Shown piece after piece: positions 8,630 to 16,897 of a stretch of 64,000 nucleotides of DNA. The DNA lies in contig CAJOLW010000035.1 in assembly GCA_905235525.1 (NCBI GenBank), forward strand, positions 124,001 through 188,000, in the 5' to 3' direction. Source of the DNA: an uncultured Bacteroidaceae bacterium (lineage in GTDB: Bacteria > Bacteroidota > Bacteroidia > Bacteroidales > Bacteroidaceae). How positions within the stretch are numbered: position 1 is the stretch's first letter; each line of letters opens with the position of its first letter. The notes below the pieces were generated by a model. The model ran no database searches and had not been told where the DNA came from. It was given only the letters and a program-made list of their open reading frames with translations. Made by a program: the position numbers and the translations under genes.

Positions 8630-9709
8630 ATGGACTCGCAGATAACCCTTCTCATCACTTACATGTTGCTGTCATTGATCATTTCAGCACTTTGTTCGGT
8701 GCTCGAAGCAACCATTCTTTCTACTCCCATGTCATATGTCACCACCCTTGAGACGCAAGGTGCCAAGGGATGGCAACGGCTTAAGCAGTATAAGACGAAT
8801 ATCGACCGCCCTATTTCTGCCATTCTCATCGTTAATACTATCGCCAACACCGTGGGTGCATCGCTTGTCGGTTCTCAGGCAGCGGGTTATGCAGCTTCCC
8901 ACTATGCGGCCTCCAACGAGACGAGCCTGTTTGTCGGCATTGTTTCGGGTGTGTTCACTTTCCTCATTTTGGTGTTTTCCGAGATTGTGCCCAAAACCAT
9001 CGGTTCGACTTATTGGCGTAAATTGGCTCTGCCTGCCAGCCGCATCATACACATATATATAATACTCACTTACCTGTTGGTTATCCTGCTGGAGAAGATT
9101 ACACACGGATTGAGCAATGCCTCCACCCAGGAGTCTGTTACACGTGACGAGGTGGCAGCAATGGTTACGGTGGGTACCGAAGAAGGTGTCCTTGAGAAAA
9201 AGGAGAACCGCATGATTCAGAACTTGCTCAAACTGGACAGTGTGGCAGCCCATGAAATTATGACTCCAAGTGTCGTGGTGGCAATGGCAGAGGAGGAGAT
9301 GACTTTGCGTGAATTCTACCATGATGAAGAATACAAGAACTTCTCTCGTATCCCGGTCTATAAAGGTGAAGAGAGTGACTACATCACAGGGTATGTCCTT
9401 CGTCAGGAGATTCTGGAACGATTGGCAGAAGACAAGTTTGATACCAAACTGGGCGAATTGGCACGTCCCATCCTTTCTTTCTCTGAAGATGAAGATGTTT
9501 CTACCATTTGGGAGAAACTGCTTGAGAAGAAAGAGCATATTTCTATCATTATCGATGAGTACGGAACGCTCCGTGGCATCGTCACACTGGAAGATGTCAT
9601 TGAAACCATGTTGGGCTTTGAAATTGTCGATGAGAAAGATGAGGTGGTGGATATGCAGGAGTTGGCGAAGGCACAATGGAAACAAATGCAAAAAGAGCAA
9701 CATAAGTGA
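8630..9709 (+). CDS. DUF21/CNNM-CBS membrane protein (hemolysin/CorC-like)
   Basis: 359 residues. An N-terminal DUF21/CNNM membrane domain (helices near residues 5-25, 60-85, 95-115 and 130-150) is followed by paired CBS domains (EIMTPSVVVAMAEE near 210; EHISIIIDEYGTLRGIVTLED near 305). Family members are linked to magnesium or other cation export. The usual C-terminal CorC_HlyC domain is absent: the protein stops about 30 residues after the second CBS motif. The stop codon overlaps the start of the tcdA-like gene (TGATG), which suggests translational coupling. Confidence 0.85.
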   Translation: MDSQITLLITYMLLSLIISALCSVLEATILSTPMSYVTTLETQGAKGWQRLKQYKTNIDRPISAILIVNTIANTVGASLVGSQAAGYAASHYAASNETSLFVGIVSGVFTFLILVFSEIVPKTIGSTYWRKLALPASRIIHIYIILTYLLVILLEKITHGLSNASTQESVTRDEVAAMVTVGTEEGVLEKKENRMIQNLLKLDSVAAHEIMTPSVVVAMAEEEMTLREFYHDEEYKNFSRIPVYKGEESDYITGYVLRQEILERLAEDKFDTKLGELARPILSFSEDEDVSTIWEKLLEKKEHISIIIDEYGTLRGIVTLEDVIETMLGFEIVDEKDEVVDMQELAKAQWKQMQKEQHK

Positions 9710-10520
9710 TGGCACAGGGTATATTCAGAAGGGAAGAACTTTTGTTGGGTGCAGACATGATGAGGTGATTGCTTCGAAACGGGTCATCATTTTCGGGGTT
9801 GGTGGTGTTGGTTCATGGTGTGCCGAGAGCCTGGTGCGTTCGGGTGTCATGCAACTGACCATCGTCGATTCGGATCGTGTTTGTATGACGAACATCAATC
9901 GCCAACTCATGGCGACTATGAAGACTGTGGGTAAGGTGAAAGTGGATGTACTTAAAGAACGTCTTCTCGACATCAATCCTTCTGCAAACATCACGGCTAT
10001 TCAAGACATCTATAGTGAGGAAACGGCTGATTCTTTTCAACTTTCATCCTATGATTATATTGTCGATGCCATCGATTCGCTGAAAGATAAGGCTGACTTG
10101 ATTCTTCGTGCCACTCAGACCAATGCCAAGTTTTTTTCCTCAATGGGTGCAGCCTTAAAGATGGACCCAACGAAGATTTCTGTTGCCGAATTCTGGAAAG
10201 TAAAAGGGTGTCCGCTGGCAGCAGCACTTCGTCGCAAGTTTAAACACAACAGAACCTTTCCATCCAAGAAGTTTAAGTGTGTGTACAGTGAGGAACTGCT
10301 TAAAAATCGGGGTGAAAACAAGAGTTGCGGCACCAGTCAGTGTCTCTGTCCCAAAGCGGCAGAAGGTCCTGGGCGAGCAGACTTGCTCAATCACGAATGG
10401 TGTACCTCAAAGGCTCAGATCAATGGTACCATTGCTCATACCACCGCCATCTTTGGTTTTATGATAGCAGGTCTGTTGATGCAGGACATCTACGAAAGTT
10501 GCTTGGATGATAAGAAATAG
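9709..10520 (+). pseudogene. tcdA: tRNA threonylcarbamoyladenosine dehydratase TcdA, frameshifted near its start
   Basis: ThiF/E1-like enzyme that cyclises t6A37 in tRNA. From the ATG at 9709 the frame reads MAQGIFRREELLLGADMMR, a proper TcdA start, and then hits TGA at 9766-9768. The rest of the protein lies in the next frame: IASKRVIIFGVGGVGSWCAE (ATP-binding Gly loop), SDRVCMTNINRQLMAT and VDAIDSL. One missing base at about 9766 explains it. No slippery heptamer is visible, so programmed frameshifting is unlikely. If real, only an N-terminally clipped protein from GTG at 9765 could be made. The start overlaps the upstream CBS protein's stop. Confidence 0.8.
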
Positions 10521-10543
10521 CCCCCTCTTTTGTTATGGGACGC

Positions 10544-10834
10544 TCAATAGAAATGGATGTCCTCGATTACCTGGGCACCGACATGCTCGTTGAGTCTGCG
10601 GGCGAGGACACGGTGTTCCATGAGAAGGTTCTGCTTGACAGCAGGGGATGTGATTTGTACGTGAAGGGTCTGGTTTTTGATGAAGATATCGCCTGTATAT
10701 CGCTGTATATCAGCCCCCATGACGGTAGGCCAAGCATTGATGAGGCGGTATTGGTTGTAAGGAGTCTCAATGCCATTGATGCGCATGAACTGCTGGACAA
10801 CAGCGTCAATCCGTTCTGTATTACTTTTTCTCAT
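10544..10834 (-). CDS. DUF721 (DciA-like) protein
   Basis: 96 residues of the DUF721 family, related to the DciA helicase-loading protein: an N-terminal helical part, INAWPTVMGADIQRYT in the middle and LHVQITSPAVKQNLLM after it. It follows recF on the same strand, a common pairing for this family and in favour of a DNA replication or repair role. No other motif is seen. Confidence 0.82.
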   Translation of the reverse strand: MRKSNTERIDAVVQQFMRINGIETPYNQYRLINAWPTVMGADIQRYTGDIFIKNQTLHVQITSPAVKQNLLMEHRVLARRLNEHVGAQVIEDIHFY

Positions 10835-10916
10835 GGGGGTAGGGTGCTATTTAATTATAAATGTATAGGGCAGTGTACCGAAAAGGATGCACTCCTTTTT
10901 TTGAGTGTTAACCAAA

Positions 10917-10960
10917 ACCGATGTGCCCCATGTCAGTTCGCCGACGTGAGGCACATCGGT
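10917..10960. repeat. Palindromic intergenic element between recF and the DUF721 gene
   Basis: Arms ACCGATGTGCC and GGCACATCGGT pair perfectly. After one mismatched position CATGTC pairs with GACGTG, leaving a loop of about 8. There is no clean T-run after it. The left arm with its flank (AAAACCGATGTGCCCCATGT...) recurs with three transitions at about 52767-52791, so it looks like a dispersed repeat rather than a private terminator. Confidence 0.6.
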
Positions 10961-11007
10961 ATAAGGATTGTATAAGCATCATTTGAGCCATTGCTTTGCG
11001 AGGTGTG

Positions 11008-12102
11008 TCAAGAGGTGATGTTACCACCTTCAACGTGGAAGATCTTGTAGTTTCCCTGCGAGCGTTCGAGAATCTTGTCGAGGTGCTCGCGGTTGGTGTC
11101 GGTGATGAAGATTTGTCCGAAGGCATCGCCGGCGACAAGGTTGACGATTTGTTCCACGCGTTGGGCATCAAGTTTGTCGAAGATGTCGTCGAGCAGGAGC
11201 AGGGGAGTGGTCTTGCTGCCCGTGCGCTTCAGGAAATCAAACTGCGCCAGCTTCAGCGAAATCATGTAGGTCTTGTTCTGTCCCTGCGAACCTTCCCGCT
11301 TGATGGGGTAGCCCCCGAGTGCCATCTCCAGCTCGTCCTTGTGGATGCCGTGCAGGGAATAGCCCACGATGCGGTCTTTCTGGCGGTCGCGCTGGATGAT
11401 GTCGAGCAGGGCGCCCCGCTGGCAGTGGCTCTTGTAGTTGAGCGACACCGTTTCGTTGCCTCCCGAGATGAGGCTGTAGAACTGCTGGAAGACGGGGGTA
11501 AATTCCTCCGCGAACGCCGCCCGCTTCCGATAGATGCGTTCCCCTTCCTCCGCCATCATCTCCTCATAGATGCTGATGACGCCGGCATCCGGTTCCTCCT
11601 CCGCCTTCAGCATGGCGTTGCGCTGCTGCAGCGCCTTGTTGTAGGCAGTGAGCGCTGCCATGTATTCGGGGTCGTATTGCGAGATGACGATGTCCATCAG
11701 TCGCCTGCGCTCTTCGCTGCCTCCCGAGATGATGGTGGAGTCGTTCGGCGATGCGATGATGATGGGCAGCAGTCCGATGTGCTCCGTCAGCCGCTTGTAC
11801 TCCTTCTTGTTCCGCTTCACGTGCTTCTTCTGGTGCATCTTCATGCCGATGGAGATTTCCTCCTCCGTGCCGTTCAGGTCGTAGATGCCCTGCACCATCA
11901 TCATCTCCTCGCCGTGCCGCACGTTCATGGAGTCGATGCTGTTGGCAGCGCTCTTGGTGAGGGAGAGGAAGTAGATGGCATCGAGCACGTTGGTCTTTCC
12001 CTCGCCGTTCTGCCCCACAAGGCAGTTGATTTTCGGCGAGAACTCCAGTTCTGCTGCGGCGATGTTCCGATAGTTCAGTATGGTCAGCTTTTTCAAAATC
12101 AT
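11008..12102 (-). CDS. recF: DNA replication and repair protein RecF
   Basis: SMC-like ATPase that helps load RecA at single-strand gaps. 364 residues, the usual length. Walker A is GQNGEGKTN near residue 30, the signature region SQGQNKTYMISLKLAQ near 290 and Walker B LLLLDDIFDKLD near 310. It stands apart from dnaN/gyrB, but next to the DUF721 gene. The gene is visibly more GC-rich than its surroundings, most strongly between 11300 and 12050. A -7 box at 12107-12114 sits so close to the ATG that the mRNA may be leaderless. Confidence 0.95.
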   Translation of the reverse strand: MILKKLTILNYRNIAAAELEFSPKINCLVGQNGEGKTNVLDAIYFLSLTKSAANSIDSMNVRHGEEMMMVQGIYDLNGTEEEISIGMKMHQKKHVKRNKKEYKRLTEHIGLLPIIIASPNDSTIISGGSEERRRLMDIVISQYDPEYMAALTAYNKALQQRNAMLKAEEEPDAGVISIYEEMMAEEGERIYRKRAAFAEEFTPVFQQFYSLISGGNETVSLNYKSHCQRGALLDIIQRDRQKDRIVGYSLHGIHKDELEMALGGYPIKREGSQGQNKTYMISLKLAQFDFLKRTGSKTTPLLLLDDIFDKLDAQRVEQIVNLVAGDAFGQIFITDTNREHLDKILERSQGNYKIFHVEGGNITS

Positions 12103-12106
12103 GGTG

Positions 12107-12114
12107 CAAAGATA
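12107..12114 (-). promoter_or_regulatory. -7 box of recF, very close to the start codon
   Basis: Minus-strand TATCTTTG ends only five bases before the recF ATG at 12102. As transcription starts a few bases after this box in Bacteroidota, the message would begin at or near the AUG. No TTTG lies at the ideal distance upstream. Confidence 0.45.
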
Positions 12115-12233
12115 CGACTTTTATCTCATACAGATTTATATCTCACACAGAAATTCACGGAAAAAACGGAAATGTTTTTATGTCACACAGAAAGCACAAA
12201 AAGAAGGAAACGATAACTTTTCACAGCGTATAA

Positions 12234-12370
12234 CAAAAAATTGATGATTATGGCATAGAAAACACTAACGACCAGTTATCAGGCTCAACTGACCGACTCC
12301 TGACCCCGACCCGACTCCCGACCCTGACCCAAGCGGTGACGGTGGCGAACAGGGCGGCGACGAGGGCTGA
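12234..12370 (+). pseudogene. Remnant of an acidic Pro/Gly-rich protein tail
   Basis: The plus strand encodes a typical Bacteroidales C-terminal tail ending at the TGA at 12368: PTPDPDPTPDPDPSGDGGE and on to DEG. Upstream, another frame gives DDYGIENTNDQLSGSTD, which would join it if one C were restored at about 12293. Both frames are closed just outside. This looks like the eroded end of a lost gene (such tails occur on HU-like and secreted proteins). The rest of the recF-tRNA gap holds CACAGA-type low-complexity sequence and the tRNA promoter. Confidence 0.4.
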
Positions 12371-12414
12371 TGTACAAAAAGTGTGGCCGATTTTGATTTT
12401 TTCTCGGAAAATGG

Positions 12415-12445
12415 TTTGTAGCGTCAGAAGAATTTACTACTTTTG
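12415..12445 (+). promoter_or_regulatory. Promoter of tRNA-Gly
   Basis: TTTG, exactly 19 bases, then TACTTTTG: a perfect match to the Bacteroidota consensus. The tRNA begins 18 bases after the -7 box. Confidence 0.75.
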
Positions 12446-12463
12446 CACTCGGAAAGGAAAAAG

Positions 12464-12536
12464 GCGGTAGTGGCTCAGTTGGTAGAGCATTGGCTTCCCA
12501 AGCCGAGGGTCGCGGGTTCGAGTCCCGTCTACCGCT
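12464..12536 (+). tRNA. tRNA-Gly(CCC)
   Basis: 73 bases fold as a cloverleaf: acceptor GCGGTAG/CTACCGC, D arm GCTC/GAGC, anticodon stem TTGGC/GCCGA with loop TTCCCAA (anticodon CCC), T arm GCGGG/CCCGT with TTCGAGT. The discriminator is T. CCA is not encoded. The anticodon reads GGG glycine codons. Confidence 0.93.
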
Positions 12537-12570
12537 CTTGGGTTAAACAAAAAAACTGAATGCTGAAAGG

Positions 12571-12650
12571 GAAAAACTAAAAGTGAAAGTTTCCGCTCCG
12601 TGATGGCAGACGACTCTTGCTTTTAGTTTTTCTTCTTTTGGCGGAAACTT
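12571..12650 (+). promoter_or_regulatory. Crossed inverted repeats (possible pseudoknot) before the NhaD-like gene
   Basis: Two perfect inverted repeats interleave: GAAAAACTAAAAG (12571-12583) with CTTTTAGTTTTTC (12620-12632), and AAGTTTCCGC (12587-12596) with GCGGAAACTT (12641-12650). The order a-b-a'-b' is that of a pseudoknot or of two competing hairpins. The second stem ends 16 bases before the ATG, so folding could hide the ribosome-binding region. Function is inferred. Confidence 0.5.
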
Positions 12651-12666
12651 CAAAAAGGTCGGTTCT

Positions 12667-14049
12667 ATGCTGTTCATGACATTGATTATCGTTGCTGTCG
12701 TGTTCATCGGTCTGGTGCTGATGAGCACGGAGCAGATGCACCACATCAATCGCGCCACGGTGGCGATGGTGTGCGGTGTTGTCGCATGGGTGATTTATCT
12801 GCTGAATGGCGGTGATTTCGTGCCGTTGATGCACGGCGGCGAGTACGTGGAATTCCTGGCTGGCGGTGAATCGACGGCGGACAGCCTGAAGTTCTTCGTG
12901 GCTGACCACATCATCATGAAGTATATCGGCGAGGCGTGTTCGGTCATTCTCTTCCTGATTGCCACTAACACGATTCTGGAGGTGCTGCACAACAACGGTG
13001 TCTTTGATGCTTTGATAGAGTGGCTGAGGATGCGCAACAGCCGTGTGTTCCTGTGGGTGATTTCTCTGTTGACATTTGCCATCTCTGCCAATGTGGATAA
13101 CCTGACGACGGTGGTGCTGATGATGAGTATCATTTCTCAGATTGTGCGTAACCACTATCAACGTGTCATCTATGCCTGTACCATCATGATTGCGGCTTGC
13201 ATGGGCGGTTGTTTCACGGCGATTGGCGACATGACATCGGTCATGCTTTGGGTGCGTGGTGTCATCACTCCTTCGGCTTATGCAGCGGGTCTGTTCCTGC
13301 CTGCATTTGCAAGTCTGTGTGTGTTCAATGCGCTGATAGGCATGAAGTTGCATGGGCGTGTGGAAATATTTTCTGTTATCTCCAAATACCATGGAGATGA
13401 CTCCTATCTGGCGGCTTGGCAGAAAGTGACCTTGTTGGTACTGGGTATAGCAGGTTTGTGGTTCATTCCTTCTTTCCACTTTATCACAAAGTTGCCACCG
13501 TTCCTGGGCTCTTTATGCGTTTTGGCACTGATATGGGCGGTGGAAGGATTGTTTAATCTGGAAAGAAACGGCAATGTTCTGTTGGTTCAGCGTCATTATT
13601 TCCGCAACACCGAGTTCATAGGGATGCGCATGATTCTCTATTTCCTCGGCATTTCGTTGAGTATTGGTGCTTTTACTGAATGTGGTGCATTGGATTTTGT
13701 GGGCAACTGGTTGGAGGCACATATTGATAATGTATATATATATGGTGTGGCTGTCGGCTTGCTGTCTTCCATCATGGATAATGTGCCGCTGATGATGACA
13801 GGCATGAACCTCTTCCAGATGGACACGATGGCAGGTTCCACTTCAGAGTTTGTACAGAATGGTATCTATTGGCAGTTGCTGTCCTATTGCTGTGCTTGTG
13901 GTGGATGCTTATTGTTTGTGGGTTCTCTGACGGGACAGGCTGTGCTGGAAGTGGAGCGTATCCGTTTCAAGTGGTACATCCGTCATTATCTCTGGCGCGC
14001 TTTAGTGGCATGGGCTGTGGGACTGGGTGTGTTTTGGCTTACACACTGA
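12667..14049 (+). CDS. NhaD-like sodium:proton antiporter
   Basis: 460 residues with about 12-13 membrane segments. The Asn-Asp motif SANVDNLTTVVLMM near residue 140 and the matching second half SIMDNVPLMMTGMN near 375 are typical of the NhaD branch of the ion transporter superfamily, which exchanges Na+ for H+ at the inner membrane. The start is uncertain: ATG at 12667 or in-frame at 12676. It follows a possible structured leader and is 130 bases after tRNA-Gly. Regulation by sodium or pH through the leader would be speculation. Confidence 0.85.
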   Translation: MLFMTLIIVAVVFIGLVLMSTEQMHHINRATVAMVCGVVAWVIYLLNGGDFVPLMHGGEYVEFLAGGESTADSLKFFVADHIIMKYIGEACSVILFLIATNTILEVLHNNGVFDALIEWLRMRNSRVFLWVISLLTFAISANVDNLTTVVLMMSIISQIVRNHYQRVIYACTIMIAACMGGCFTAIGDMTSVMLWVRGVITPSAYAAGLFLPAFASLCVFNALIGMKLHGRVEIFSVISKYHGDDSYLAAWQKVTLLVLGIAGLWFIPSFHFITKLPPFLGSLCVLALIWAVEGLFNLERNGNVLLVQRHYFRNTEFIGMRMILYFLGISLSIGAFTECGALDFVGNWLEAHIDNVYIYGVAVGLLSSIMDNVPLMMTGMNLFQMDTMAGSTSEFVQNGIYWQLLSYCCACGGCLLFVGSLTGQAVLEVERIRFKWYIRHYLWRALVAWAVGLGVFWLTH

Positions 14050-14181
14050 GGATTTTGAAGAATTGAAAAATTGAAGACTGGTGGCAGACTATCGGCTTTT
14101 AACTCATGAGCGAAGCGATAACTCCTTTAACCTCTTTAACTATAGTAAAGTAAAACTTGCGAAACTTAAATAACCAACAAT

Positions 14182-15159
14182 ATGACAAAAATCAATTGTA
14201 TCGGTATTCTGACATCGGGTGGTGATTCACCGGGCATGAATGCGGCTATTCGTGCGGTGACACGTTCAGCCATCTGCAAGGGTATCTCGGTGAAAGGCAT
14301 CTATCGTGGGTATGAAGGCTTGATGAACGGTGAAATCAAGACACTCACGACAGAGAGCGTGAGTAATATTGTTGCGCGAGGCGGAACGATTCTGAAGAGT
14401 GCTCGCAGCAAGGCTTTCATGACCCCGGAGGGACGCAAACAGGCATATGAGACCATGCAGAAGGAAGGGATTGATGCATTGGTGGTGATTGGTGGCAATG
14501 GTTCTCTGACGGGGGCGCGTATCTTTGCGCAGGAATACGATGTGCCTTGTATCGGATTGCCTGGCACGATTGACAATGACCTCTATGGTACGGATTTAAC
14601 AATAGGTTACGACACCACATTGAACACTATCGTGGAGTGTGTGGATAAGATTCGTGACACCGCCAATTCTCATGAGCGCATCTTCTTTGTGGAGGTGATG
14701 GGACGTGATGCCGGTTATCTGGCGCAAAACAGTGCTATTGCCAGTGGTGCAGAGGCTGCTATCATACCTGAGGACAGTACGGATGCTGACCAGTTGGAGC
14801 ATTTCATCGGACGTGGTATCCGCAAGAGCAAGAATTCCAGTATTGTCATTGTGAGTGAAAGCCCTAAATGCGGTGCGATGTTCTATGCCGACCGTGTGAA
14901 AAAGGAATATCCACAATATGACGTTCGTGTGTCTATCTTAGGGCATTTGCAGCGTGGTGGTTCTCCTTCAGCGCGTGACCGTATTCTTGCCAGCCGACTG
15001 GGTGCTGGCGTGATTGATGCCATCATGGATGGTCAACGTAATGTGATGATCGGTATCCGCAACGACCAAGTGGTGTATGTGCCTTTCTCAGATGCTATCC
15101 GTTCAGACAAGGGACTGAACAAAGGACTTATCAGGGTGCTCGACGAACTGTCGATATAG
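14182..15159 (+). CDS. pfkA: ATP-dependent 6-phosphofructokinase
   Basis: Glycolytic enzyme: fructose-6-phosphate + ATP to fructose-1,6-bisphosphate. 325 residues, standard for bacterial PfkA. Motifs: [16 protein letters not shown] (start of the ATP site), [12 protein letters not shown] near 100, [10 protein letters not shown] (catalytic Asp) near 120, [12 protein letters not shown] near 170 and [14 protein letters not shown] near 250. Here the ATP loop reads GGNGS where ATP-dependent enzymes usually have GGDGS; this Asn occurs in some Bacteroidota copies. The preceding 132-base gap shows no clear promoter. Confidence 0.92.
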   Translation: MTKINCIGILTSGGDSPGMNAAIRAVTRSAICKGISVKGIYRGYEGLMNGEIKTLTTESVSNIVARGGTILKSARSKAFMTPEGRKQAYETMQKEGIDALVVIGGNGSLTGARIFAQEYDVPCIGLPGTIDNDLYGTDLTIGYDTTLNTIVECVDKIRDTANSHERIFFVEVMGRDAGYLAQNSAIASGAEAAIIPEDSTDADQLEHFIGRGIRKSKNSSIVIVSESPKCGAMFYADRVKKEYPQYDVRVSILGHLQRGGSPSARDRILASRLGAGVIDAIMDGQRNVMIGIRNDQVVYVPFSDAIRSDKGLNKGLIRVLDELSI

Positions 15160-15208
15160 TTGTGGATTGAGTTCGAGTGTATAGAGTTTAGGACATAGAG
15201 AGAGGCTT

Positions 15209-15958
15209 GTGAATGATTTGCTGACCATATTAGGACCGACTGCTTGTGGCAAGACAACGTTTGCTGCACAGTTGGCTTATGGGATGGATGGTGAAATCAT
15301 CAGTGCTGACAGTCGGCAGGTGTATCGTGGAATGGATATCGGAACGGGAAAAGATCTGGCTGACTATCGTGTGAAAGGGAAGGACATCCCATACCATCTG
15401 ATAGATATTGCTGACGCTGGTACGAGATATAACGTGTATGAGTGGCAACGGGGATTTCTGAGTGCCTACGAGGACATCATAAAGAGAGGAAAAACCCCGA
15501 TTCTCTGTGGTGGTACAGGCATGTACATTGAGAGTGTCATTAAAGGATATGAGTTTGACGGGAGAAAGTTCCCTCCCTTTAATTCGTTGATTATAGGACT
15601 GAGGATAGACCGTGACCTTAGAAGGGCGAAGATTAGCCAACGTCTGCGTGACCGTCTGGATGAGGGTATGATTGACGAGGTGAAGGGTCTGATAGATAGG
15701 GGAGTGTCAACAGAACGGTTGATTCGTTATGGGTTGGAGTACAAGTATGTGACGCTCTATCTGTTGGGAGACCTTCAATATGACGAGATGGTGTCTCTGC
15801 TGGAGATTGCCATCCATCAGTTTGCCAAACGACAGATGACGTGGTTTCGTGGTATGGAGGAACGCCGTGGCATTCAGATTCATTGGCTCAGCGTAGAGAT
15901 GCCGATGGATGAACGTATTGAGCAAGTGAAAGAATTATGGAAGCAGCAAATCGCATAG
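15209..15958 (+). CDS. Short MiaA-type tRNA dimethylallyltransferase
   Basis: Resembles MiaA, which adds a dimethylallyl group to A37 of tRNA. The P-loop ILGPTACGKTT, ISADSRQVYRGMDIGTGKD, LIDI, CGGTGMYIESVIKGY and the late KRQMTWFR motif are all present. At 249 residues it is about 50-60 shorter than usual: the helical insert after GGTGxYI is missing, and the usual GYKE motif is replaced by GLEYKYV. It starts with GTG at 15209; no in-frame ATG is nearby. It may be a paralogue with altered substrate. Its end overlaps the next gene by 22 bases. Confidence 0.75.
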   Translation: MNDLLTILGPTACGKTTFAAQLAYGMDGEIISADSRQVYRGMDIGTGKDLADYRVKGKDIPYHLIDIADAGTRYNVYEWQRGFLSAYEDIIKRGKTPILCGGTGMYIESVIKGYEFDGRKFPPFNSLIIGLRIDRDLRRAKISQRLRDRLDEGMIDEVKGLIDRGVSTERLIRYGLEYKYVTLYLLGDLQYDEMVSLLEIAIHQFAKRQMTWFRGMEERRGIQIHWLSVEMPMDERIEQVKELWKQQIA

Positions 15959-16881
15959 GTGTGATATATAATCCGCATTCGGGCTTTGACAAGTCTCGGA
16001 AGCGTTGGGAACTGATTCGCAAGTATATGGAGAAAAGGGGTGTGCAGTATGATTTTTTGCAGTCTGAAACTCCAGATTCTGTAGAGCGGTTAGCAAAGAT
16101 GATGTGTGAGAACGGTTACCGTACGATTGTAGTTGTGGGTGGTGATGGCTCTCTTAATCGTGCGGTCAATGCTATCATGCAATGTCGTGAGTCTTTGTCT
16201 GACGATTTTGCTCTCGCCAATATCCCTAATGGAATAGCAAATGACTTTTCCCGATTTTGGGGTGTGTCAGTGGACGACTATAAATTGGCGATAGAGGGCA
16301 TCATTGCTCATAATGTTCGGAAAATTGATGTGGGGTGTTGCACCTATCAGGATGATAAAATCCCCCAAAGGCGATATTTCCTTAACTGTATCAACATCGG
16401 TTTAGGCGCACGACTCATAAAGACGACCAATGAGGCTACGCAGATTATAGGTTCCCGAAAACTATCCATTATACCGGCATTGATTAGCCGTATATTTGAG
16501 AGAAAGCAGTATAGTTTTTCTTTTAAGATTGAAACGGAGGAAATAGCTGACAAATATATGTCGGTGTGTATAGGCAATTGTATCGGTTATGGACAGACAC
16601 CCAACTCTGTGCCATATAATGGATTGCTTGACGTTTCATTGATAACCAGGCCTAAATGGTGGCAACTTTTTGAGGGTTTCTGGCTATTGGGTAAAGGGCG
16701 TTTCCTTAATTATAAGAATGTACATCCCTACCGTGCACGACAAGTCATTGTCAATAGTGTAGATAAGGCACTCGTGTCTCTTGATGGGGTGGTGTTACAG
16801 TCAAGACATCCCGCTCCCATGAAAATTAGTATCGCAAAGGAAGCGCTGAACTTCGTTGTTCCTATTGTTTCGACAGAGTAA
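15937..16881 (+). CDS. Diacylglycerol kinase-family lipid kinase (YegS/BmrU type)
   Basis: 314 residues. The N-terminal catalytic domain has IYNPHSG near 10 and VVVGGDGSLNRAVNAI near 65 (nucleotide-binding GGDGS), then IPNGIANDFSRFWG near 95 in place of the common PxGTxNDFAR. The C-terminal beta domain ends with a DGE-like LDGV. Such enzymes phosphorylate diacylglycerol or a related lipid at the membrane. It overlaps the miaA-like gene by 22 bases, which suggests coupled translation. The substrate is unknown. Confidence 0.85.
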   Translation: MEAANRIGVIYNPHSGFDKSRKRWELIRKYMEKRGVQYDFLQSETPDSVERLAKMMCENGYRTIVVVGGDGSLNRAVNAIMQCRESLSDDFALANIPNGIANDFSRFWGVSVDDYKLAIEGIIAHNVRKIDVGCCTYQDDKIPQRRYFLNCINIGLGARLIKTTNEATQIIGSRKLSIIPALISRIFERKQYSFSFKIETEEIADKYMSVCIGNCIGYGQTPNSVPYNGLLDVSLITRPKWWQLFEGFWLLGKGRFLNYKNVHPYRARQVIVNSVDKALVSLDGVVLQSRHPAPMKISIAKEALNFVVPIVSTE

Positions 16882-16897
16882 TCGGAACGATGTGTGT

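Noticed and set aside
8732..9715. Open frame opposite the DUF21-CBS gene
   Set aside because: Shadow of a well-supported membrane protein; His/Phe-rich antisense composition.
9757..9770. Programmed frameshift in tcdA
   Set aside because: No slippery heptamer or downstream structure, and the family does not use one.
10996..12216. Long open frame opposite recF (about 400 codons)
   Set aside because: It is the complement of recF, whose Walker motifs are clear; the openness comes from the high GC at third positions.
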